Of a DNA stretch of 64,000 nucleotides, positions 32,192 through 40,624 are shown one piece after another; the stretch's first letter is position 1; the number at the start of each line of letters is the position of its first letter. This DNA comes from Actinoplanes subtropicus (GTDB lineage: Bacteria > Actinomycetota > Actinomycetes > Mycobacteriales > Micromonosporaceae). The notes under the pieces were generated by a model, which was given only the letters and a program-made list of their open reading frames with translations, was not told where the DNA came from and did not search any database. The stretch spans positions 1 through 64,000 of the forward strand of contig NZ_JOJL01000003.1 in assembly GCF_000721705.1 (NCBI RefSeq), given 5' to 3'. The position numbers were made by a program, and so were the translations under genes.

Positions 32192-32799
32192 CCCTTCTCC
32201 CGCTGGTGGGGCACGACCGGAACGCCGTACAACTGCTGCCGCTCGTCGAGGTCGGCCGCCCGCGCCAGCACCTGCGCCCGCAACTCGGCCTCGGCCTCGA
32301 CCGCCTCGCGCAACGACTCGGCGGTCAACGCCGCCCGCGCCGCCGCCGCAAGATCAAGAGCTTCCACCCCATCCGGTACGCGCTGCGCCAACTCCCGCAG
32401 CAGCCGGGCCGCGGCCCGCCCGGCGACCGGGGACATCGCCACGAACTCGGCGACCCGCACGATCATGGCCAACTCGTCGGCGCGCCGGGCGGCCGGCGTG
32501 ACAATCCGGCGGGAAAGCGGCCATTCCGCCAGCGCCACCAGCCCCGGCGCCGCGCTCAAATCACCCGTCAGGGCGGCACACAGGCCCGGCACCCGCTCCC
32601 GCACCAGCGTCGCCACCGTCAGATCCCCGTCGAACAGCGCCGCGTGCACGTCCGCCACGAGCCGGGCACTGGCGGGCGCGCCGAGCAGCAGCAGCGCGTG
32701 TCGTGCCTGCTCGCCGGTGGTCGGAAGGGTGCTCAGGTGGTTCACCGGGCCACTCTCGTCGGGGTCTGGCGTGGCGGTTGACTCTAGATCTTCATACAC
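32188..32799 (-). CDS. Unknown helical protein, first gene of Cas4-like nuclease operon
   Basis: A protein of up to 203 residues, almost all alpha-helical and Ala/Leu/Arg-rich (for example GEQARHALLLLGAPASARLV, AALTAESLREAVEAEAELRA). I find no known domain. The GTG at 32799 is the longest start; GTG at 32745 (VNHLSTLPTTGEQ) is an alternative that removes an acidic leader. Its stop overlaps the nuclease start (GTGA). Being first, its promoter should drive the operon, in the 100 bases shared with the divergent DUF427 gene. Confidence 0.72.
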   Translation of the reverse strand: MYEDLESTATPDPDESGPVNHLSTLPTTGEQARHALLLLGAPASARLVADVHAALFDGDLTVATLVRERVPGLCAALTGDLSAAPGLVALAEWPLSRRIVTPAARRADELAMIVRVAEFVAMSPVAGRAAARLLRELAQRVPDGVEALDLAAAARAALTAESLREAVEAEAELRAQVLARAADLDERQQLYGVPVVPHQREKG

Positions 32800-32886
32800 C
32801 TACGGGGCAATGTGGGTAGGAGTCGCCACGTTTCACCCACGATAGCGATTAATGTTCGCATATCGGACGCCCGTCGGGTTCCGCGC

Positions 32887-32892
32887 TACCTT
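32887..32892 (+). promoter_or_regulatory. -10 box TACCTT for DUF427 gene
   Basis: TACCTT is 7 bases before the ATG at 32900, giving a leaderless start. Confidence 0.6.
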
Positions 32893-32899
32893 CGACCGT

Positions 32900-33184
32900 A
32901 TGCCGAAGGCCATCTGGAACGACGAAGTTATCGCCGAGAGCGACGACACCGTGGTTGTCGAGGGCAACTACTACTTCCCGCGCGCGTCCCTGCGGGAAGA
33001 CCTGTTGCTGCCCTCCGAGACCCACACCGTCTGCCCGTGGAAGGGCAAGGCGTCCTACTACACGCTCTCGTCGAACGGACACATCGCGCCGGACGCGGTG
33101 TGGTTCTACCCCGAGCCGAAGCCCGACGCCAAGGCCGTCCGCGACCGGGTCGCCTTCCGCAAGGACGTCCACGTAGAGGTCTGA
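32900..33184 (+). CDS. DUF427 protein
   Basis: A 94-residue single-domain protein of the DUF427 family. The start MPKAIWNDEVIAES, the central FPRASLREDLL, TVCPWKGKASYY and the end VWFYPEPKPDA are all family landmarks. The fold is a small beta-sandwich of unknown biochemical function, common in actinobacteria. It is monocistronic and divergent from the Cas4-like operon. Confidence 0.88.
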   Translation: MPKAIWNDEVIAESDDTVVVEGNYYFPRASLREDLLLPSETHTVCPWKGKASYYTLSSNGHIAPDAVWFYPEPKPDAKAVRDRVAFRKDVHVEV

Positions 33185-33212
33185 CCATCGAAAGGGCCGC
33201 CGTGAGGCCCGC

Positions 33213-33602
33213 TCACGCGATGCGCGGGTGGGCCTCCTCGATCGCCGAGACCTCCAGATAATCCAGCATGTCCCGCTGCTCCTCCGGCTCCAGCGCGCCG
33301 AACGCCTCGTAGGCGGACGCCCGGGAGTGCTCCGTCTCGGCCGCAAGCAGCGCGATGATCGCCGACCAGGCCAGCGAGACCCGGTCGAACAGCCGCGCGC
33401 GCCGCAACGAGGTCAGCCGGCTGAGCATCGCCACCTTCGTCGCCGCGTCGTCGTCGTGCGGGATCCGGTCGGAGAGCTCGAACAGCGCCTTCCCGCGATA
33501 CGGGTGCTCGGCCTCGACCATCCGCGCCAGTTCGGCGTTGCTCATCCGGTCGACCGGGGGCGCCGGTCCACGCCGGGGCAACTGGGGAACGTCAGCGGGC
33601 AC
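33213..33602 (-). CDS. Small helical protein of unknown function
   Basis: A 129-residue acidic, mostly helical protein with a Pro-rich N-terminus and the sequence MSNAELARMVEAEHPYRGKA. I recognise no family. The GTG at 33602 is chosen because GGAAGGG lies 6 bases upstream; a GTG at 33617 is also in frame. It follows the small gene 33592-33780 and overlaps its end, so the two form a pair. They are divergent from the fxsA-like precursor gene. Confidence 0.65.
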   Translation of the reverse strand: MPADVPQLPRRGPAPPVDRMSNAELARMVEAEHPYRGKALFELSDRIPHDDDAATKVAMLSRLTSLRRARLFDRVSLAWSAIIALLAAETEHSRASAYEAFGALEPEEQRDMLDYLEVSAIEEAHPRIA

Positions 33603-33780
33603 GGCTGTCCCTTCCACTCTCGTATCCGTTGCCGGGCGACTGCTGCGGCAGGGTCGGCACGTTCTCGAACGTCGGGAACGGGATCACCGGCATGACCGGC
33701 CCGGCCGGCCGCTCCCGCTCGTCCCCCTCATCCTGCTCGGCCACCTCGGCCAGCCGCTCCTCGGGATTTCCACCCGGCAC
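33592..33780 (-). CDS. Small acidic protein of unknown function
   Basis: A 62-residue protein (VPGGNPEERLAEVAEQDEGD at the start), low in complexity and probably disordered. GGAGG with a 7-base spacer precedes the GTG at 33780, which argues for a real gene. Its 3' end overlaps the start of the next gene by 11 bases. No function can be assigned; position next to the RiPP locus may be coincidental. Confidence 0.5.
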   Translation of the reverse strand: MPGGNPEERLAEVAEQDEGDERERPAGPVMPVIPFPTFENVPTLPQQSPGNGYESGRDSRAR

Positions 33781-33951
33781 AGTTCGTCCTCCGTCGCCGA
33801 CTCTCCAGCTGTTGGCGTCCCTATGAGATCACGGACGCGCAACAACGGCGGCGCCACCCGCCCGCTCCGCCCGGGCGTCACCCACCCCGGCGACCACCGT
33901 AGCCTTGCCGCAATACATTGATTGTCACTACTCGCGGGGAAAGGGGGTGTC

Positions 33952-34137
33952 GTGGACCGGACGGCCGATAAGGAAGCCGCGGCGTGGCAGTCGCCGATGG
34001 TCGACGTGTCCGGCATGTCCCTCGAGGAGCTGGCCTCGCACGACGGCGACACCGCCCTGGCCCACTGCCTGCGCCGCCTCGCCGCCGAGCTGGACGATCC
34101 GGCCGAGCCGATAGCCGGCTTCAACTCGGCGCTCTAG
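33952..34137 (+). CDS. fxsA: FxSxx-COOH RiPP precursor peptide
   Basis: A 61-residue precursor ending in FNSAL and the stop codon, the FxSxx-COOH signature. The leader shows the family pattern: PMVDVSGMSLEELASHDGDT, then ALAHCLRRLAAELDDP before IAGFNSAL. In known systems the radical SAM enzyme FxsB forms cyclophane crosslinks at the C-terminal Phe, and an HExxH protein can hydroxylate the peptide. The GTG at 33952 has AAGGGGG upstream; a TTG at 33922 is less likely. The next gene starts at the base after its stop, so both are one transcript. Confidence 0.82.
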   Translation: MDRTADKEAAAWQSPMVDVSGMSLEELASHDGDTALAHCLRRLAAELDDPAEPIAGFNSAL

Positions 34138-35589
34138 GTGCGCACCTTCCGGCTCAGCGACGCCGCCTTCGCCGCCCTCGCGGCCGGTCGTCCCTCCGCC
34201 GAAACCATCGCCGAGCTGCACAAAGCACAGATCAGCCGGCACTTGCTCCTGCTCCGCGAAGTAACCCAGATCAACCCCAAAAAAACACCCATCTGGTACG
34301 CGGAGCCACTCCCCGAGGCGCCTCGGAGCGCGTCGCTCTCCGACCCCATGAAAGCGCTGCACACGTCGGCCACGCTGACCGCGCTCCGAGCCGGGAGCAC
34401 TCCGCCGGGGCCAACTGAGCCGTCCCCGCACCACCTCTCCACCACCGATGCCGGCCTCACCCTGAGGGTCCGCCTGGAGGACACCGACCCGCTCCGCGCC
34501 CGGCTGGGTCTGACCCCTTCCCGACAGCTGACCGGCCAAGAAGTCGACACCTGGCGGCGGCTCCTCGCCGAGGCCTGGCACCTGCTGGCGACCCGGCACC
34601 GCCCGGCCGCCGCCACCGTCGCCGCCGTCCTGCGGGTGATCGTCCCGATCGAGCCCGACCCCGGCTCGGCCGGCCTGAGCGCCACCTCGGCCGAGGCCTT
34701 CGGCGCCGTGGCCCTCTCCACCCCCGCCGACGCGACCGCGCTGGCCGTCGGTCTCCTGCACGAGACCCAGCACAGCCTCCTGAACGCCACCCGAACCCTG
34801 TTCGACCTGGTCCTCCCCGGCGCCCAACCGACCTACTCGCCCTGGCGGGACGACCCGCGCCCGCCGTTCGGCCTGCTGCACGGCGCGTACGCCTACCTGG
34901 CCGTGACCCGCTTCTGGCGCACCGAGGCGGCCGCCTCCGGGCAGGCCCTGGCCCAGTTCGAGTTCGCCCGGTGGCGGTCCGCGGTCGCCGAGTCGGCCGA
35001 CGCCCTGGCCGGACTCCTGACCCCGGCCGGCGCCCGGTTCGTCCGGGCTCTGCGGGCGGAGGTCGCCGGCTGGCTGGCCGACGAGGTCGACCCCGAGATC
35101 GAGCGCCTGGCCCGCGGCGCGAACATCGAGCACCGCGTCCGCTGGCGGCTCCGCAACCTGACCGTGGACGCCGAGGCGCTGGCCGAGGCGTGGCCGGACG
35201 GCCGTCCACCGGCGGCGACGCCGCGCGCCGGGCACACCGGGCGGGCCCTCGAACGCAGTGATCGGCTGGACCTGGTGCACCGGTTACTCCGCGACGGTGA
35301 CCAAAGTCTTCCGCCCGGAAGCCGCCAACGGCTCGGAGACGACGCCTGGCTACGTGGCGCAGCGGGGACTGCTGTCCACGCGTACGTCCAAGGTTTGAAC
35401 AGCATGAGGCGCGCCACCGAGCCGGAGACACCGCCGGGCCCGCGGGAAGTTGACCTCTGGGCCGGCATCGCGATCGCCGGCCCGTGGCGGAGCGTGCGCG
35501 AGCGGCCGGAACTCGTCCGCGCCGCCTACCTCGCGCTGCCCGGCCAGGAGCTTGACAAGATCGCGGACTGGCTGGACTTCTCAAGTTGA
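34138..35589 (+). CDS. HExxH peptide beta-hydroxylase-type protein
   Basis: A 483-residue protein of the HExxH-motif peptide-modification family. The motif H208-E-T-Q-H212 sits in VGLLHETQHSLLN; a second conserved stretch is FGLLHGAYAYLAVTRFW, which follows at about 240-256. Family members are alpha-ketoglutarate/iron-dependent hydroxylases acting on RiPP precursors, often fused to or beside FxsB. The GTG start lies directly after the fxsA stop, which makes the upstream peptide the natural substrate. N-terminal residues 1-45 (FRLSDAAFAALAAGRPSAET) may bind the leader peptide. No radical SAM gene is present nearby. Confidence 0.82.
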   Translation: MRTFRLSDAAFAALAAGRPSAETIAELHKAQISRHLLLLREVTQINPKKTPIWYAEPLPEAPRSASLSDPMKALHTSATLTALRAGSTPPGPTEPSPHHLSTTDAGLTLRVRLEDTDPLRARLGLTPSRQLTGQEVDTWRRLLAEAWHLLATRHRPAAATVAAVLRVIVPIEPDPGSAGLSATSAEAFGAVALSTPADATALAVGLLHETQHSLLNATRTLFDLVLPGAQPTYSPWRDDPRPPFGLLHGAYAYLAVTRFWRTEAAASGQALAQFEFARWRSAVAESADALAGLLTPAGARFVRALRAEVAGWLADEVDPEIERLARGANIEHRVRWRLRNLTVDAEALAEAWPDGRPPAATPRAGHTGRALERSDRLDLVHRLLRDGDQSLPPGSRQRLGDDAWLRGAAGTAVHAYVQGLNSMRRATEPETPPGPREVDLWAGIAIAGPWRSVRERPELVRAAYLALPGQELDKIADWLDFSS

Positions 35590-35625
35590 CCTCGCGCCGG
35601 CCGATGGACAGCGCGGAGGTGGCTG

Positions 35626-37311
35626 ATGAGTTCCAGCAAGGCCCTGGATCGGGTCCGTCGCGGCATCGACGAAGCCATGATCTTCGCGTCCTTGATGGTG
35701 CTGGCCTGGCCGCTCGCCTTCGGGCGGCTCACCGCCGGCCACCACCGGGTGCCCGAGTGGCTGCTGCCGGTCGGCATCGTGGTGGTGCTCAGCGGCGTGA
35801 TCTCCAAGCTGGCCGATCGCTGGCCGCTGGCCCAGTACGCGCCGGTCGGCGCGGCCGTCGTGATGGCCGCCCTGCTGAACGCGGGCGAGGGCGGCGCCGA
35901 GACCGCGCTCACCTGGCTGATCATCGTGGTCGCCGGCACCATCCTGGTCCGCCAGTTCCTCGGGGCGCGCACCAACCAGGGCCTGATGCGCGACCTCACC
36001 CGGCAGCGCGCCCAACTCGCCCGGCAGGCGTTCCGCGACCCGCTCACCGGCCTCGGCAACCGGGCCATGTTCATGGACCACGCTCACGACGCGCTGGCCG
36101 ACGCCGACGACACCATGACCGCGGTGATCCTGCTGGACCTGGACGGCTTCAAGGGCGTCAACGACACCTACGGCCACGCCGCCGGCGACGAACTCCTGCG
36201 GGTCACCGCCGAACGCCTCAACGCGAACGTACGAGCCAACGACACCGTCTCCCGCCTCGGCGGCGACGAGTTCGTGGTGCTGCTGCCCCGCCTCACCGAC
36301 GACCAGATCGCCGACACGGTCGCCAACCGCATCCTGCGCGACCTGCTGCAGCCCCTGGTCTTCGGCGAAACCGTGCTGACCATCCGGGCCAGCGCCGGCC
36401 TCGCCTTCGCCCGCGGCCGCGACCACGACGTGGACGCCCTCCTCCGCGAGGCCGACGCGGCCCTCTACCAGGCCAAGGACGACGGCAAGGGAGTGGCCCG
36501 CCGCTTCGACCCGGCCCGCTTCGCCGCCGCCGAGCAGCGCCGCCAGGACGAGGACGACCTGCGCACCGCCCTGGCCGAGCACCAGTTCGAGGTCCACTAC
36601 CAGCCGATCGTCGACCTCGCCGGCGAGCACACGGTCGGCGTCGAGGCCCTGATCCGCTGGCGCCACCCGCTGCGCGGCCTGCTGGCCCCCGCCGCCTTCC
36701 TGGACCTGGCCGAGGAGATCGGCCTGATGCCGGAACTGGGCATCTGGGTCCTCGACCAGGCGTGCACGCAAGCTGTCGAGTGGCAGCGCGACAACCCCAC
36801 CTTCGAGCTGAACGTCAACCTCTCCGCCGCCCAACTGGCCAGCCCCCACCTGCCAGAGGACGTCCGCGCGATCCTGACCCGCACCGGCATCCCACCCCAC
36901 CTGCTGGTCCTGGAACTGACCGAGTCCACGGCCCTCACCGACCTGACCGAATCGGCCCGCATCCTGTCCACCCTGAAAACCCTGGGCGTACGGATAGCCC
37001 TGGACGACTTCGGCACCGGCTTCTCCTCCCTGAGCCACCTGGGCACCCTCCCGGTAGACGTGGTGAAGATCGACCGCTCCTTCGTCCAGGCGATGCCCAG
37101 CACCCCCACCGGCACCTCAGTAGCCGAGGCGGTCCTCCAGATCGCCCGAACCTTCGGCCTGTCCCCCGTCGCCGAGGGAGTCGAGGACGCCGCCCAGGCG
37201 GCCCGCCTGCGCGACCTCGACTGCGCCCAGGCCCAGGGCTACCACTTCGCCCGGCCCATGCCCGCCCCCGCCCTCACCGCGCTGCTACTCCAGCAAAGCG
37301 CCGTCGCCTAG
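35626..37311 (+). CDS. Membrane GGDEF-EAL protein (c-di-GMP cyclase/phosphodiesterase)
   Basis: A 561-residue protein. About four membrane segments fill residues 15-110. The GGDEF domain (about 130-295) has an intact GGDEF motif and an RxxD inhibition site five residues before it (RAND), so it should make c-di-GMP with product control. The EAL domain (about 310-555) has EALIRW, NVNLSA, LELTES, ALDDFGTGFSS, VKIDRSF and AEGVED, all needed for c-di-GMP breakdown. Which activity dominates cannot be told. It starts 36 bases after the HExxH gene and may share its transcript. Confidence 0.9.
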   Translation: MSSSKALDRVRRGIDEAMIFASLMVLAWPLAFGRLTAGHHRVPEWLLPVGIVVVLSGVISKLADRWPLAQYAPVGAAVVMAALLNAGEGGAETALTWLIIVVAGTILVRQFLGARTNQGLMRDLTRQRAQLARQAFRDPLTGLGNRAMFMDHAHDALADADDTMTAVILLDLDGFKGVNDTYGHAAGDELLRVTAERLNANVRANDTVSRLGGDEFVVLLPRLTDDQIADTVANRILRDLLQPLVFGETVLTIRASAGLAFARGRDHDVDALLREADAALYQAKDDGKGVARRFDPARFAAAEQRRQDEDDLRTALAEHQFEVHYQPIVDLAGEHTVGVEALIRWRHPLRGLLAPAAFLDLAEEIGLMPELGIWVLDQACTQAVEWQRDNPTFELNVNLSAAQLASPHLPEDVRAILTRTGIPPHLLVLELTESTALTDLTESARILSTLKTLGVRIALDDFGTGFSSLSHLGTLPVDVVKIDRSFVQAMPSTPTGTSVAEAVLQIARTFGLSPVAEGVEDAAQAARLRDLDCAQAQGYHFARPMPAPALTALLLQQSAVA

Positions 37312-37609
37312 CCCCCACACCGCCGCCCGCCCCCACCACCTCTCCCCCTATTTCCCCCAAATCGTGCGACCCCGCGCCCAGCCCGGCAAGGGTGAAGCTT
37401 TGGTGCGCGCACCGAACACGGACTCATCAAGGTCTGCGGCCCGGAACCCGATCGTGGAGAGTTTCTGCTCCTGCCCGACTGTCCTGCCCGACGTCCCGCA
37501 CGCAGCCAACGCCCGCCAGCACAGCCCACAGCTCCAGCCGCAGCCGGACAACGGCCCCAGCCACAACGGCGCGCCATGGCGGCGCAGCCGCCGCACACCT
37601 CGACCTGTA

Positions 37610-37738
37610 GGTGGGTGATCTCCTTGCGACGGCAGCCGAACGCCATCTGATGCCGGGGTGGGGCGCAAGCGGTGTTTGCTTGCGCCCCACCCCAGCATCA
37701 GATTCCCTACGGATGTCGTCGCAAGGAGATCACCCACC
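37610..37738. repeat. 129-bp near-perfect palindrome
   Basis: Outer arms 37610-37630 and 37718-37738 are perfect 21-bp inverted repeats. Inner arms 37645-37670 and 37678-37703 match at 25 of 26 positions. The loop is 7 bases (GGTGTTT), and a 14-base partly matched internal loop separates the arm pairs. As RNA this would be a very stable hairpin on either strand. Confidence 0.9.
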
Positions 37739-37948
37739 GCCCCACCGCAACCAACACACAAGCCCCTGTGATCTTCGCAGCGATGGCCGGGTCTGGGCAG
37801 AGCCCAGGGTCTACCCCACCGCACCCAGGACCCCACGCCACCCCAGGCCCACCACAGAGTCAACGAAACCGACCACGCGCCCACAGCGCCTGCCCCCGCC
37901 GACGGTCTCCTCACGCCCACGGCCGCAGCTACCTCATCCGCAAGCCCA

Positions 37949-38001
37949 GCGAGTATCTCGCCCCACGAGTATCTCGCTCAGATAGTATCTCGCTCAGCGA
38001 G
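37949..38001 (+). repeat. 16-bp tandem repeat with internal dyads, three copies
   Basis: TATCTCG recurs at 37954, 37970 and 37986, a 16-bp period. The first copy contains the dyad GCGAG-TAT-CTCGC, so each unit offers a palindromic half-site spaced about 1.5 helical turns apart. Confidence 0.8.
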
Positions 38002-38189
38002 CGATCCCTCTGCCCGCCGCAGACAAGCGCCACCCCGACCAGCCCCGCCCCAGCACTCTTGGGCCGGGCCCACCCGGCAGCCGGAGTCGGAGCCGGTGTT
38101 GCACCCACCGACCCGCAAAACCGGGGACCCATCCCACCCGTACGGTCAAAGCAGCGAAAGCAAACCGCCCAGATCCCCACAACGGGGGT

Positions 38190-40592
38190 TCAGAGCGGCG
38201 GCAAATCAACCTCAGTCTCCAGCCGCTCCCCAGCAGCCACCCGAGCCAGCAGCGGATGCCCTTCCCCATACGCCTTCGCCAACGCCGCCGTAACCTGATG
38301 GCGGGCCTCCTCGTCCCCACCATCCAGGACGGCGTTCCAGGCGCACGCCAACGTATCCGGATGCTCCGCCCCCCGGAGCAGATGCGACCGCTGCCACGTA
38401 TCCGCCGCGATCTGCTGGGCCTCCTGCCGCTCCCCCAGCCCGAACAAATCCGTCGCATACCCGTTGGCGCAGGCCAGCGTGAACGGATGATCGGCGCCCA
38501 CACTGCGGCGCAACCCGTGCAGCGCCTCCTGGTCGATGCGCCGGGCCTCCACGTGCCCACCGCCGGCCCGCACCACCCCCGCCAGACCGGCCGTCGCGGC
38601 CAGCGTGAACGGGTGGTCGTCGCCGAGCAGCGAGTGGTAGCGGACCACCGCTCTCTCCAGCAGATCCAGCGCTCGCCCCAGATCGCCGACCGAGGTCGCC
38701 GCGTGGGCCAGGGTGACCAGCGCGCCCAGCGTTTCGACATGCAGGTCGCCGAAGCGGCGGCGGGTCAACTCGGCCGTCGTCTCGGCCAGGGGCAGCGCGT
38801 CGGGCCGGCAGCGGCGGCGGGCGGCCATCGCGCCGACCCGCGCGGCCCAGATCGCGAACGGATGGTCGTCGGCGACCGCGCCGGGGCGGATCGCGGCCAG
38901 CACCTCCGCGGCGCCCGAGTAGTCGCCCATGCCGAACAGGTCGTAGGCGAGCCCGGCCCGGGAGGACAGGATCTCCGGGTGGCCGTCGGCCAGGACCGCC
39001 TGCCGGTGACGCAGGGTCTGCTCGTCGAGGGTGCGGGCGCCCCGGAAGTCGCCGATCAGGCGCAGGTCGGCGGCGAGGTTGTTGGCGCAGCGCAGCGCGG
39101 TCGGGAAGCCCTCGCCGAACAGCCGGCGGTAGCGGACCAGGTTGTCGCCGTCGAGCTGGCGGGCCTGGCCGAAGATGCCGCGGATGCGCAGGTCGGCGCC
39201 GACGCTGTTGGCGGTGGCCAGGGTGGTCTCGTCGTCGGCGCCGAGCGCGGCCCGCTGGGAGCGCAGGGTCTGCTCGTTGAGCTGCCGGGCCTCGGCCGTG
39301 CGGCCCAGCGCCCGCAGCGCGTTGGCCAGGTGGAACGAGGCGAGCAGGGTCTGCTCGTCGGCCTCGCCGAGGGTCTCCTGCCAGCGTTGCCGGGCCGCGG
39401 CGGCCAGGTCGCGGCTGGAGTCGTAGTCGCCGGTCGCGTACAGGAACCGGACGCAGTTGACGACCAGCTGGCGGATCTCCTCGCGGTCCGCGCCGAGCAC
39501 GTCGGCGTGCCGCAGGTGCGGGGTGAGCTCGGCGTAGCGGGCGCGGCCGGCCGGGTCGTCGGGGTCGCCCGGGTCGGCGGCGGCGAGCATGCCGCGGACC
39601 GTGGCGAGCAGCGTGTCGTGCCGGTCGGCGTCGAGCCCCTGGACAAGCATCGTGCGGGTCAGCGGGTGCACGATCAGGCTTTCGCCGGGCGGGTCGAGCT
39701 CGGCCAGCCCGTAGCGGCCGATCAACCGCAGGGCGGCCTTCAGCCGGCGCTCGATGCGCACGGTCGCGGCCAGCTCGTCGGGGAGCGGCAGCATGCGGGC
39801 GCCCCAGAGCACGCGCCAGGAGACCGGCGCGCTGCCCAGGAACGCGCCCAACTCGAGCAGCTGGTAGGCGGCCGGGGAGTGGACTCGAAGCGCTTCCGCG
39901 GCCAAGCACCAGGCCGTACTTGTCGGATTTTTTCCGTTAAATCGTGACAAGTACTCCTCGACCGACCAGCCCGTCATCGTGCGGGTGGCGGCGGCCAGCG
40001 CGAGCGCCATCGGCAGGTCGCCCAGCCGCTCGGCGATCCGCTCGGCGTTTTCCCGGCTGAGCTCGGGCGTACGGCGGCGCAGCAGGTCCACACTGTCCGC
40101 CCGGTCGAAGACGCCGACCGGCAGAGCCTGCGCCACCTCGGCCGGCCACTGTGGATTGCGGCTGGTCACCAGCACGTGGCCGGCGCCGCTGGGCAGATAC
40201 GCCTTGATCTCGTCGGGCTGGTTGGCGTCCTCGAAGACGACCAGCCAGTTCCGATACGGCTCGCCGCGGCTGAGCGCGTCGCGCACCGCCGCCAGCGTGC
40301 GGTTGATGTCGCCGGTCTCCGGCAGCCCCAGCTCCTGGGCGAGGCCGATCAGCGCGTGCCGGGCGCCGGCCGACTGCTCCGAGGGGATCCACCACACCAG
40401 GTCGTACGTCTCGGCGTACCGGTAGACATACTCGACGGCCAGTTGGGTCCGCCCGGTGCCGCCCAGCGAGTGGCCCGCGCCCGGAAGCAGCACCACGGGG
40501 CCCGCGGCGAGAGACCCACGCAGGCCGGAAAGGAGATCCTCGCGACCCACGAAACCGGGGTTTCGTGGCGGCAGACCGCCCAGGATCGGCAT
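38190..40592 (-). CDS. fxsT: FxSxx-COOH system NB-ARC/tetratricopeptide protein
   Basis: An 800-residue protein matching FxsT, the tetratricopeptide companion of FxSxx-COOH RiPP loci. It has LGGLPPRNPGFVGREDLL, an NTPase region, then VWWIPSEQSAGA and TPL-repeat-like TPR units over residues about 380-790 (LANALRALGRTAEARQLNEQ and similar). The P-loop reads GGTGRT, with Arg (R48) where FxsT relatives have Lys, and the Walker B strand reads VVFEDA, so ATP use may be impaired. A TACGGT box 7 bases before 40592 sets the start. It converges on the fxsA operon. Confidence 0.8.
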   Translation of the reverse strand: MPILGGLPPRNPGFVGREDLLSGLRGSLAAGPVVLLPGAGHSLGGTGRTQLAVEYVYRYAETYDLVWWIPSEQSAGARHALIGLAQELGLPETGDINRTLAAVRDALSRGEPYRNWLVVFEDANQPDEIKAYLPSGAGHVLVTSRNPQWPAEVAQALPVGVFDRADSVDLLRRRTPELSRENAERIAERLGDLPMALALAAATRTMTGWSVEEYLSRFNGKNPTSTAWCLAAEALRVHSPAAYQLLELGAFLGSAPVSWRVLWGARMLPLPDELAATVRIERRLKAALRLIGRYGLAELDPPGESLIVHPLTRTMLVQGLDADRHDTLLATVRGMLAAADPGDPDDPAGRARYAELTPHLRHADVLGADREEIRQLVVNCVRFLYATGDYDSSRDLAAAARQRWQETLGEADEQTLLASFHLANALRALGRTAEARQLNEQTLRSQRAALGADDETTLATANSVGADLRIRGIFGQARQLDGDNLVRYRRLFGEGFPTALRCANNLAADLRLIGDFRGARTLDEQTLRHRQAVLADGHPEILSSRAGLAYDLFGMGDYSGAAEVLAAIRPGAVADDHPFAIWAARVGAMAARRRCRPDALPLAETTAELTRRRFGDLHVETLGALVTLAHAATSVGDLGRALDLLERAVVRYHSLLGDDHPFTLAATAGLAGVVRAGGGHVEARRIDQEALHGLRRSVGADHPFTLACANGYATDLFGLGERQEAQQIAADTWQRSHLLRGAEHPDTLACAWNAVLDGGDEEARHQVTAALAKAYGEGHPLLARVAAGERLETEVDLPPL

Positions 40593-40599
40593 GCCGATT

Positions 40600-40605
40600 A
40601 CCGTA
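40600..40605 (-). promoter_or_regulatory. -10 box TACGGT for fxsT-like gene
   Basis: TACGGT (minus strand) is 7 bases before the ATG at 40592, predicting a leaderless start rather than the GTG at 40628. Confidence 0.6.
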
Positions 40606-40624
40606 CGTGGAAACGACGGTGACG

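Larger units (their letters stand above)
37312..38189. other. Intergenic region with giant palindrome and 16-bp repeats
   Basis: About 880 bases between two converging genes. The first 40 are C-rich. The centre holds a 129-bp near-palindrome (37610-37738), and 37949-38001 holds 16-bp repeats with internal dyads. Open frames on both strands pass through the palindrome but have low-complexity Pro/Arg products, so I call no gene. Confidence 0.6.

Noticed and set aside
37348..37920. A 190-codon minus-strand frame through the palindrome
   Set aside because: A similar frame appears on the other strand because of the palindrome; neither has a promoter or recognisable domain.
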